In this document: positions 1 through 4,670 of the stretch, piece by piece
How positions within the stretch are numbered: the first letter of the stretch is position 1
Layout of the letters: the number at the start of each line of letters is the position of its first letter
From: Fimbriimonadaceae bacterium
GTDB taxonomy: Bacteria; Armatimonadota; Fimbriimonadia; Fimbriimonadales; Fimbriimonadaceae
Length of the DNA stretch: 5,508 nucleotides
NCBI GenBank assembly: GCA_022842565.1
Contig: JALHPH010000134.1
Coordinates: forward strand, 1-5,508
Direction: 5' to 3'
Notes under the pieces: model-generated
Databases searched by the model: none
The model's input: the letters and a program-made list of their open reading frames with translations, nothing else
Told to the model about the DNA's origin: nothing
Translations under genes and position numbers: made by a program

Positions 1-91
1 AACGCGAGTGTAAGGGCGAGGATGGACTTTTGACGGCGGATCACTGGAAGGAGATAACACGGCGGGCCACATCGCCGTTCCTCTGGTACCG
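1..91. other. 5' edge, upstream of the methyltransferase
   Basis: No gene can be assigned here. In frame 1 an open stretch from the window edge ends at TGA 31-33 and could be the last 10 codons of an upstream plus-strand gene, but it is too short to recognise. A strong Shine-Dalgarno-like AAGGAG lies at 48-53, yet no ATG, GTG or TTG follows at normal spacing. The methyltransferase frame is open from base 14 onwards, so its true start could be upstream of the usual candidates only if a rare start codon is used. Confidence 0.3.
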
Positions 92-853
92 TTGTGGCAT
101 CCAATGGAACCCCAAGCTCTCACCTGGCATGAGTTTTTTGAAAGGCACGCGCCGCACTACGACCAAAACCCCTTCACCCGTAATACCCAGGTTGAGGTGC
201 AATTTCTGGTGGAGCGAATGGGGCTGAAGCCCTCGATGCGCGTTCTGGATGCCGGCTGCGGGACAGGGCGGCACTCGGTGGAACTGGCCAAGCGCGGCAT
301 GTTCATGGTCGGTGTGGACCTTTCGCCCGCCATGCTGAGCGTCGCCAAAGAAAAGGGCGACGCGGCTGGCCTTGAGATAGAGTGGGTCGAGGCGAACCTC
401 ACCGAGTGGCAACGCCCAGGTGCATTCGAGGCCGCCATTTGCCTGTGCGAGGGCGGCTTTGGGCTCATCAATCAAGATGAAGACGGAGTCACGCACGATC
501 TGGCAATTCTCCGAAACATCTCGGCTTCGCTGGTGGTTGGGGCGCCGTTTATCCTGACGGCGCTGAACGGCTATGCGCTGATCCGCCGAATGACCGATGA
601 GGCTGTGACGCAAGGCGCTTTTGACCCAGCGACCATGGTTCTTCATCATTTGGATGAAATGGACCTGCCTGAGGGGCCCATCCAGATGATCGTGAAGGAG
701 AGGCTCTTCATTCCGCCAGAGGTGATCGCGCTCATGCGGTTTGCTGGTTTCGAAGTGGATGCCGTGTACGGTGGGACCGCCGGGGAATGGGGCGAGCGCC
801 CACTGAAGCTCGATGAGATCGAAATGATGATCATCGCTCGCAAAGCCCGGTAA
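92..853 (+). CDS. Class I SAM-dependent methyltransferase
   Basis: This is a putative cytoplasmic methyltransferase that would transfer a methyl group from S-adenosylmethionine to an unknown substrate. Numbered from TTG 92 (253 residues), the sequence shows motif I of the Rossmann-like fold, VLDAGCGTGR at 51-60, then GVDLS at 74-78, whose Asp76 should bind the SAM ribose. The hydrophobic strand AAICLCEGGFGLI (114-126) follows. The N-terminal WHEFFERHAPHYD (12-24) is typical of small stand-alone methyltransferases with a Methyltransf_11/25 type core. The length is normal for such enzymes. The start is uncertain: TTG 92 gives 253 residues and ATG 104 gives 249, and neither has a Shine-Dalgarno sequence. 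The gene ends one base before a strong terminator and converges on speD. The substrate cannot be inferred from the sequence. Confidence 0.88.
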   Translation: MWHPMEPQALTWHEFFERHAPHYDQNPFTRNTQVEVQFLVERMGLKPSMRVLDAGCGTGRHSVELAKRGMFMVGVDLSPAMLSVAKEKGDAAGLEIEWVEANLTEWQRPGAFEAAICLCEGGFGLINQDEDGVTHDLAILRNISASLVVGAPFILTALNGYALIRRMTDEAVTQGAFDPATMVLHHLDEMDLPEGPIQMIVKERLFIPPEVIALMRFAGFEVDAVYGGTAGEWGERPLKLDEIEMMIIARKAR

Positions 854-887
854 AAAACGCCCCCTGATTCGTTTCAGGGGGCGTTTT
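854..887. terminator. Bidirectional intrinsic terminator between methyltransferase and speD
   Basis: A perfect 14-bp inverted repeat, AAAACGCCCCCTGA at 854-867 and TCAGGGGGCGTTTT at 874-887, encloses the 6-nt loop TTCGTT. The GC-rich core is flanked by an A-tract on one side and a T-tract on the other, so it can end transcription in both directions. It starts directly after the methyltransferase stop codon and lies 14 bp beyond the speD stop. Confidence 0.93.
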
Positions 888-901
888 GCGAAGCGGGGAG
901 T

Positions 902-1525
902 TTAGCCCTCGACTTCAGGCTGGCTGCCGCGTCGGACAACCAGGAACTTCATGCGCTTTGGCTTGAATCGCTCGATGAGAACATCGACTGCCTTTTGCAC
1001 GTGCACGGTGCCGCCGCAATAGAACAAGTCGATCGCTGCATAGCCGTGCTCGGGCCAGGTGTGAATGGTGTAGTGCGACTCTTGAATGATGACCGCGCCA
1101 CTCACGCCGTAGGGCTTGAATTCGTGGAACGACTGCTCAACGACAGTCGCCTTCGACTCCACCGCGGCCGAGCGCATGGTGTCGCCGACGCAGGTTTCAG
1201 TCTTCAGGGTATCGCCGTCGCAATCGAACAGCTCGATAAGGAGGTGCGAACCAAGCGAGGGGTACTCGCCCGGACGGTACGGCAGCCCCTCTTCATCCTC
1301 GTGACCGAGCCACTCGCGGAAAGCCGCGGGGTCTTCACAGTGGATGAGGGTCCAACCGGCATCCGAAGTTGTCTTCGGTTCGGCATAGGCAACCGAGGCC
1401 GTGGCACTCGGAGTGGAAAAAAGGCCCTTGAAACGTGCGAGCAAAGATGAACGAACGCGAGTAGGTGCCGAAACAGGGGCGAAAGCTGCAAACGCGGCTG
1501 CGCCAACGATAGTGAGGAGGATCAT
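902..1525 (-). CDS. speD: S-adenosylmethionine decarboxylase proenzyme (SpeD/SpeH type) with N-terminal hydrophobic extension
   Basis: This is a pyruvoyl enzyme that decarboxylates S-adenosylmethionine to supply the aminopropyl donor for spermidine synthesis. From ATG 1525 it has 207 residues. The core, from SLGSHLLIELFDCD (about 90-103) to the end, matches the short bacterial/archaeal class. It carries GVSGAVIIQESHYTIHTWPEHGYAAIDLFYCGG in family order. By analogy with the Thermotoga enzyme, the chain should self-cleave between Glu149 and Ser150, Ser150 becoming the pyruvoyl group; His155 and Cys170 are the expected catalytic partners. Family members are usually about 120-140 residues. Here about 88 extra residues precede the core: a hydrophobic stretch (about 1-20), an Arg/Lys-rich segment, then an acidic region. 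ATG 1525 is preferred because it overlaps an upstream stop as ATGA. In-frame TTG 1534 would add three residues. No spermidine synthase gene is visible in the window. Confidence 0.93.
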   Translation of the reverse strand: MILLTIVGAAAFAAFAPVSAPTRVRSSLLARFKGLFSTPSATASVAYAEPKTTSDAGWTLIHCEDPAAFREWLGHEDEEGLPYRPGEYPSLGSHLLIELFDCDGDTLKTETCVGDTMRSAAVESKATVVEQSFHEFKPYGVSGAVIIQESHYTIHTWPEHGYAAIDLFYCGGTVHVQKAVDVLIERFKPKRMKFLVVRRGSQPEVEG

Positions 1526-1749
1526 AGTTGCCAAGTGTGTTTTCCCAGACTCGATAAACTCGAGGAAACCCGCGCGGGCAGCATCATGCCACGATGTGGC
1601 GCAATCTGCCCGACCCAGCGACGAAATAGGGAGCTTTGAAGCGATGAGCTATGTCCGAACAATCGAATCTCCTTGGCAAATGCTGTAAGACTCCAAACCA
1701 GCCCCGCGGCGGATGCCACGACAGAAACCAGTCCTCGATTGTTCACCAT
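1522..1749 (-). CDS. Possible 75-codon leader ORF overlapping the speD start
   Basis: I do not recognise this protein. It begins MVNNRGLVSVVASAAGLVWS and continues to LTAFA/KE, which resembles a short signal peptide with one Arg, a hydrophobic core and an A-x-A site near residues 23-25. The remainder is Ser/Arg-rich and looks unremarkable. Its TGA overlaps speD ATG as ATGA, the classic arrangement for translational coupling. It also lies entirely within the transcript expected from the promoter at 1835-1863. Against it, the only Shine-Dalgarno-like GGGAG (complement of 1766-1770) sits 16 nt away and better serves a two-codon ORF (ATG AGC TAG, complement of 1754-1762). Third codon positions show little GC bias. 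It could be a regulatory leader ORF, a small secreted protein, or an open frame that arose by chance. Confidence 0.35.
   Translation of the reverse strand: MVNNRGLVSVVASAAGLVWSLTAFAKEIRLFGHSSSLQSSLFRRWVGQIAPHRGMMLPARVSSSLSSLGKHTWQL
1541..1568 (-). other. Hairpin in speD leader, just upstream of the start
   Basis: Read on the minus strand, TTTCC and TCGA pair with TCGA and GGAAA around the loop GTTTA, with a 5-nt bulge (GTCTG) on the 3' side. The structure ends about 15 nt before the speD ATG, so it could affect ribosome access. It matches no riboswitch class that I recognise. Confidence 0.35.
1576..1611 (-). other. Nested stem-loop in speD leader
   Basis: On the minus strand an outer stem GGGCAG/CTGCCC (6 bp) encloses an internal loop and a second perfect stem GCCAC-ATC-GTGGC (5 bp, 3-nt loop). 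It lies within the predicted speD 5' leader and inside the 75-codon ORF, about 50 nt before the speD start. Nested complementarity like this is suggestive of folded RNA but can occur by chance in GC-rich DNA. I could not match it to a known SAM or polyamine-sensing RNA. Confidence 0.35.
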
Positions 1750-1834
1750 TTTGCTAGCTCATGTTCTCCCAGGGGCGTCTTGTGGGTTCGCTTATCGGTT
1801 GGCCGAACGGACCCCCCTCGTGACGCAGAAGGGC

Positions 1835-1863
1835 ATTGTACCGCCCCGGCCCCCCGCTGTCAA
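1835..1863 (-). promoter_or_regulatory. Sigma-70-type promoter for the speD transcript
   Basis: On the minus strand a perfect -35 TTGACA (complement of 1858-1863) and a near-perfect -10 TACAAT (complement of 1835-1840) are separated by exactly 17 bp. The spacer GCGGGGGGCCGGGGCGG contains only G and C. The A/T-rich stretch just upstream (1864-1880) could act as an UP-like element. Transcription should start near 1828, leaving about 300 nt of leader before speD ATG 1525. Confidence 0.85.
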
Positions 1864-1934
1864 GTTGTTCTTAAAAACAACGCAACTTATCGGGGGTGCA
1901 GAACGTCCTGCCTATCCTAATTGTTGGAAGGTTT

Positions 1935-1948
1935 ACAACCCGGGTTGT
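1935..1948. promoter_or_regulatory. 14-bp palindrome, possible operator
   Basis: ACAACCCGGGTTGT is a perfect 14-bp palindrome in the divergent intergenic region. It lies 93 bp upstream of the lipoprotein start and 71 bp upstream of the speD -35 box. Its size and symmetry suit a dimeric repressor or activator, but no cognate regulator is encoded nearby and there is no second copy in the window. Confidence 0.35.
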
Positions 1949-2031
1949 TCATCTCCCGGGACCAAAGACTTAACTGACGCTAAAGAAATTTTGCAACGAA
2001 ACCGACTTCAGATATGTCTTTACGAATGATT

Positions 2032-2036
2032 GGAGG
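2032..2036 (+). promoter_or_regulatory. Strong ribosome binding site of the small lipoprotein
   Basis: GGAGG lies 5 nt upstream of ATG 2042. This is one of the few well-placed Shine-Dalgarno sequences in the window, and it strongly supports a small gene there. Confidence 0.75.
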
Positions 2037-2041
2037 AAGCT

Positions 2042-2197
2042 ATGAAGAAATTCACCCTGTTTTTTGTCGTCCTGGCGGCCTGTTCCGCGCTCCTTGCCGG
2101 TTGCTCGGGCGGTGGCGATGCTGCTGCTGAAGGCACCACCGAGAAGCCAGCCGAAGGCGCTGCAGCCACCACCGAAACCACCGAAAGCGGAAGCTAA
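2042..2197 (+). CDS. Small (51-residue) lipoprotein of unknown function
   Basis: The protein starts MKKFTLFFVVLAACSALLAG followed by Cys21, a lipoprotein signal peptide with Lys2-Lys3, a hydrophobic core and the lipobox L-A-G-C at 18-21. After cleavage and lipidation at Cys21 the mature chain would have only 31 residues. It consists almost entirely of Gly, Ala, Thr, Glu and Ser with one Lys and no large hydrophobic residues, so it is acidic and presumably unstructured. A strong Shine-Dalgarno and a strong terminator 17 bp after the stop frame it as a single-gene transcription unit that is probably well expressed. Its build recalls small abundant envelope lipoproteins such as entericidins, but I see no sequence similarity to them. 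Function unknown; there is no Asp at +2, and no basis for choosing inner or outer membrane. Confidence 0.8.
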   Translation: MKKFTLFFVVLAACSALLAGCSGGGDAAAEGTTEKPAEGAAATTETTESGS

Positions 2198-2214
2198 ACG
2201 GTTTTCCTTTTGCC

Positions 2215-2253
2215 AAAAAGAGCTTGCGCCCTTCGGGGTGCAAGCTCTTTTTT
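2215..2253. terminator. Strong bidirectional terminator between the small lipoprotein and the RmlA-like gene
   Basis: A 17-bp stem (2215-2231 with 2236-2252, one G-T wobble) is capped by a TTCG tetraloop on a C-G pair, the most stable loop type. The left arm begins with five A and the right arm ends in six T, so it can act in both directions. It lies 17 bp past the lipoprotein stop and 14 bp past the stop of the convergent nucleotidyltransferase gene. Confidence 0.95.
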
Positions 2254-2267
2254 GATTTGGCCGTGCG

Positions 2268-3200
2268 TTAGGCTAGTTCGTCGTTCCAGCGGACGACGCT
2301 GTGCAGATCGCCCTGCACGTCCATGGTTCCGCCCAGGACGGCGTGCCGGATCGTTCCGGTGGCCCGGACCCGGGCGCCAGGAAGCACCACCGAATCCTCA
2401 ATGCCCGCGCACTCTACGCTCGCGCCTTCGCCGAGCACCACGTGTCGGCCCGCCGTGCCCTGCAGTGAAGCGCCCTCACCCTGCACGATCGCGCCGCCCG
2501 TTAGGAAGTCGCTGGTCTCGATGAAGGAATCCAGAGTGCCGGTGTCGAACCAGTTTCCCGTATAGACACCGGCCTGCACGTTGCCGCCACGATCGACCAG
2601 CATCTGGATGGCATCAGTGATTTCATACTCGCCGCGAGCCGACGGTCGCAGGTCGGGCAAAACGGACCAGAGTGCCGGACCGAAAATGTACATTCCAGCC
2701 ATCGCCAGGTTCGATTCCGGCTCCTGGGGTTTTTCCACCAGCTTGACAATGCGGTCGCCTTCCACATTCGCGACGCCGAAACGCCGGGGGTCTTCGACTT
2801 CCTTCACCAAGTTCAGGTTGTCGCAACCCGAGTTCCGGAACTGCTCGGCGTAGGCCTCAAAACCCTGGTCATAGATCGCGTCGCCAAGATAAAGCACGAA
2901 GGAATCCTCGCCGACAAAATCCTTGGCAAACCCCACTGCGTGTGCGAGCCCCTTCGGGTCGGTTTGGCGAGCGTAAGAGAGGTTCACTCCGAACGCCTCG
3001 CCATGGCCAAGAGCGGTTCGCATGGTGCCCTCATTCTCGCCGACCACGACGCAGATGTCCTGCACCCCCATCGTCTTGAGCTGATCGAACGCGTAGGATA
3101 GCGTGATTCGATTGGCAAGCGGCAGAAGTGGCTTGGGGATATGGTGGGTGACCGGGAAAAGCCGCGATCCCTTTCCGGCGGCAAGAATGACTCCTTTCAT
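2268..3200 (-). CDS. Sugar-phosphate nucleotidyltransferase, long RmlA (glucose-1-phosphate thymidylyltransferase) type
   Basis: This cytoplasmic enzyme is expected to join a sugar 1-phosphate to a nucleoside triphosphate (dTTP or UTP), making an activated sugar for surface polysaccharides. The 310-residue protein begins MKGVILAAGKGSRLFPVT, the signature nucleotide-binding loop (G9-K10-G11-S12-R13). It is followed by P-K-P at 22-24, GLAHAVGFAKDF (84-95), the metal-binding LGD at 105-107, VEKP (155-158), GEYEITDAI (190-198) and WFDTGT (217-222). The order and wording match the long RmlA/StrD branch. Residues about 235-310 contain imperfect hexapeptide-like repeats, suggesting a short left-handed beta-helix; long RmlA proteins are usually about 350-360 residues. 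ATG 3200 was chosen because the family always starts at this MKG; the frame stays open to 3371 but that part overlaps the divergent lipoprotein. GAGG lies 11 nt upstream. The exact sugar and nucleotide are uncertain. Confidence 0.88.
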   Translation of the reverse strand: MKGVILAAGKGSRLFPVTHHIPKPLLPLANRITLSYAFDQLKTMGVQDICVVVGENEGTMRTALGHGEAFGVNLSYARQTDPKGLAHAVGFAKDFVGEDSFVLYLGDAIYDQGFEAYAEQFRNSGCDNLNLVKEVEDPRRFGVANVEGDRIVKLVEKPQEPESNLAMAGMYIFGPALWSVLPDLRPSARGEYEITDAIQMLVDRGGNVQAGVYTGNWFDTGTLDSFIETSDFLTGGAIVQGEGASLQGTAGRHVVLGEGASVECAGIEDSVVLPGARVRATGTIRHAVLGGTMDVQGDLHSVVRWNDELA

Positions 3201-3230
3201 GGTGGTGATGGCCTCGAACTTCCGTCGGTG

Positions 3231-3239
3231 AGGATAGCA
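3231..3239 (-). promoter_or_regulatory. Possible extended -10 promoter of the RmlA-like gene
   Basis: On the minus strand TGCTATCCT fits the extended -10 form TGnTATnnT and would give a transcription start about 24 nt before ATG 3200. No good -35 box is present, which extended -10 promoters tolerate. The site lies within the 56 bp between the two divergent start codons. Confidence 0.25.
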
Positions 3240-3256
3240 CGAGGTACGCTCGCAAA

Positions 3257-4477
3257 ATGGCCAGGAGGGTCTTGAAAGGAGCATGGATCGCGTGTTGCTG
3301 GGTCGCGCTGGGCGTGGGCCTTTGCGCATGCCGATCTGCGCCGCCACCCGAATTCCCGACTTGGTCAACACTGAAGCTGGATGCCACGGTTGGCTCCGAT
3401 CACCCGATGCTGCAGGCGTCGCGCATGATTCTCGCGCAAGACCGAGAGATTCTCTCGCAGCCCTCGTTCACCCCGGACCAACGGGCGAAGGCAATGAAAG
3501 CATGGTCCCCTGCAGTCGCCAAGGTTCTGGGCGCCTCGGATGCTTCGCTTGAGGAACCGATTCCGGTTCACGCGACCCTTTCTGCCGAGGACGACCTGGT
3601 TGCTTGGCGGGCTATTGGGCGGTCGCTGATTTGGCAACTGGAGGATGCACTGGAGCAAGACGACGTCTCCGGGGTGCAGTCATCGTCTCGCGGGATAGTA
3701 CGTTTTTCGCGAGCGCTTCTCAGCGGATCGGCCACTCACGTGGACCTGGGCCTTACCCTGCTCGACGAACACCGTGAACGCGTCCTCTCGGCGCTGGAGA
3801 AGTTTGAGCCAACTTTCTTACGGTCTCTGGCGACCACGCTAGCGACGCTCGAGCAGCCGCTGGCGACCATGCCTCAGCTGACCAAGCACGAGAAAGAGCG
3901 CATGCTCGCGAGCGTGCAATGGTTGCAGGATAGCTACCGAGCCGAGAAATGGGACGGCGTGCGCGAGCGACTGGGTCGGGAATCGATCCCGGCCATCGAC
4001 TACTTGCGCGGGCTGCGCGGAAAAGACGGCCCCGCCCGAGCGGAGTTTTTCAAGGGACTCGGGGACGAAGTTGAGTTCGAATTGAAGACCATTGAGGAAG
4101 CGCTGAAAACCCCAGCAGCGCGCCGATCCGAACTGCCCATCCCCAGCGGAGACCGACCGTGGAAGCGGTTTGCCAAGCATTTTTTCCGGACGATGCGGCC
4201 CGTTTTGGCCAAGCGCGACCTGACCCAGTCGCGGACGCAAATGCTAGTGCTGCGGTGCCGACTCCTAGCCCAGACTAAAGAAGCCGCCGCCGCCCCGCGC
4301 ATGCTTCCCCCTGGCACGGGCATCGATCCGTTCACGGGTCTGCCGTTCGGCTATGCGGCTTCCGGGCGGACTTTCCGAATTTACAGCCTGGGGCGCGATC
4401 GCCTGGATAACGGCGGCAAGACCGATTTGCTCTTTGAAAGCCCCGACTTGACCCTGGAATCAGGACCAGGATTTTGA
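3257..4477 (+). CDS. Putative lipoprotein with a pseudopilin-like C-terminal tail
   Basis: I do not recognise a named family. The 406-residue protein begins with MARRVLKGAW, a hydrophobic stretch and L-C-A-C at 22-25, a plausible but imperfect lipobox that would lipidate Cys25. A Pro-rich linker (APPPEFP, 28-34) follows. Residues about 50-345 look mainly helical, charged and without membrane segments. The C-terminus is distinctive: D-P-F-T-G-L-P-F-G-Y (357-366), then F-R-I-Y-S-L-G-R-D (373-381) and D-N-G-G (384-387). This resembles the C-terminal loop of type II secretion pseudopilins and recurs at the ends of many uncharacterised secreted proteins of Planctomycetes-like bacteria. It is not a pilin, since it lacks the N-terminal prepilin motif. 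ATG 3257 has no clear Shine-Dalgarno, but it is the start that preserves a complete signal peptide. The gene starts 56 bp from the divergent RmlA-like gene. An envelope location is likely; function is unknown. Confidence 0.8.
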   Translation: MARRVLKGAWIACCWVALGVGLCACRSAPPPEFPTWSTLKLDATVGSDHPMLQASRMILAQDREILSQPSFTPDQRAKAMKAWSPAVAKVLGASDASLEEPIPVHATLSAEDDLVAWRAIGRSLIWQLEDALEQDDVSGVQSSSRGIVRFSRALLSGSATHVDLGLTLLDEHRERVLSALEKFEPTFLRSLATTLATLEQPLATMPQLTKHEKERMLASVQWLQDSYRAEKWDGVRERLGRESIPAIDYLRGLRGKDGPARAEFFKGLGDEVEFELKTIEEALKTPAARRSELPIPSGDRPWKRFAKHFFRTMRPVLAKRDLTQSRTQMLVLRCRLLAQTKEAAAAPRMLPPGTGIDPFTGLPFGYAASGRTFRIYSLGRDRLDNGGKTDLLFESPDLTLESGPGF

Positions 4478-4507
4478 GTTTTGGCGCGTTGCAGACGGCG
4501 GTTGGTG

Positions 4508-4513
4508 TATAAT
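4508..4513 (+). promoter_or_regulatory. Consensus -10 box, probable promoter for tRNA-Thr
   Basis: A perfect TATAAT lies 78 bp upstream of tRNA-Thr and 30 bp after the lipoprotein stop. The -35 is poor: CGCGTT at 17-bp spacing, or TTGGCG at 4481-4486 with an over-long 21-bp spacer. Transcription would start near 4520, leaving about 70 nt of 5' leader to be removed by RNase P. Confidence 0.45.
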
Positions 4514-4591
4514 CGTGCGGCTCAGACGCGTCTTCCGAGCATGGGGACGGCGGCTCCGGTTTCACGGAGAATGGGCCGATAAGTTAACAAT

Positions 4592-4666
4592 GCCCTCGTA
4601 GCTCAGCGGCAGAGCACTTCTTTGGTAAAGAAGAGGTCACGGGTTCGATTCTCGTCGAGGGCTCCA
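4592..4666 (+). tRNA. tRNA-Thr (anticodon GGU)
   Basis: The full cloverleaf can be traced: acceptor stem GCCCTCG/CGAGGGC (7 bp), D-arm GCTC-AGCGGCA-GAGC, anticodon arm CTTCT-TTGGTAA-AGAAG, five-base variable loop AGGTC, and T-arm ACGGG-TTCGATT-CTCGT with one G-T pair. The anticodon GGT at 4624-4626 reads ACC and, by wobble, ACT. The discriminator base is T, and CCA (4664-4666) is encoded in the gene. Confidence 0.98.
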
Positions 4667-4670
4667 GTTT

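Larger units (their letters stand above)
1864..2041. other. Intergenic region between the divergent speD promoter and the small lipoprotein
   Basis: No gene is supported here. The region holds an imperfect inverted repeat (AAGTTG at 1862-1867 and CAACTT at 1883-1888) that abuts the speD -35 box. It also holds the palindrome described at 1935-1948 and a second small palindrome, TCCCGGGA, at 1954-1961. A plus-strand promoter for the lipoprotein must lie here. The best I can offer is TTGCAA 1991-1996, 16 bp, TATGTC 2013-2018, which has only a weak -10. Confidence 0.4.

Noticed and set aside
30..227. 65-codon plus-strand frame that spans the AAGGAG at 48-53
   Set aside because: Its start lies before that Shine-Dalgarno, and beyond base 92 it is simply another frame of the methyltransferase.
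41..649. 202-codon minus-strand open frame
   Set aside because: It lies antisense to the methyltransferase, has no recognisable domain, and is explained by the codon bias of the real gene.
995..1450. 151-codon plus-strand frame
   Set aside because: It is antisense to the speD gene, whose protein motifs are unambiguous.
1525..1828. Known SAM or polyamine riboswitch in the speD leader
   Set aside because: I could not match any conserved core of the known SAM riboswitch classes; only generic hairpins are visible.
1673..2029. 118-codon plus-strand frame with a TTG start
   Set aside because: It runs across the perfect minus-strand speD promoter and the intergenic palindromes, lacks a Shine-Dalgarno and has no recognisable protein features.
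2064..2255. Frames on both strands over 2052-2255
   Set aside because: They overlap the small lipoprotein in other frames and read through its terminator.
3201..3371. N-terminal extension of the RmlA-like gene
   Set aside because: The family starts at MKGVILAAG; the extra part would overlap the signal peptide of the divergent lipoprotein and is not conserved-looking.
3839..4240. 133-codon minus-strand frame, and the overlapping 4000-4335 frame
   Set aside because: Both are antisense shadows of the long lipoprotein with no independent start signals.
4554..4569. Hairpin CTCCG/CGGAG as a terminator after the lipoprotein
   Set aside because: The stem is only 5 bp, no T-tract follows, and it lies between a consensus -10 and the tRNA it should allow to be transcribed.
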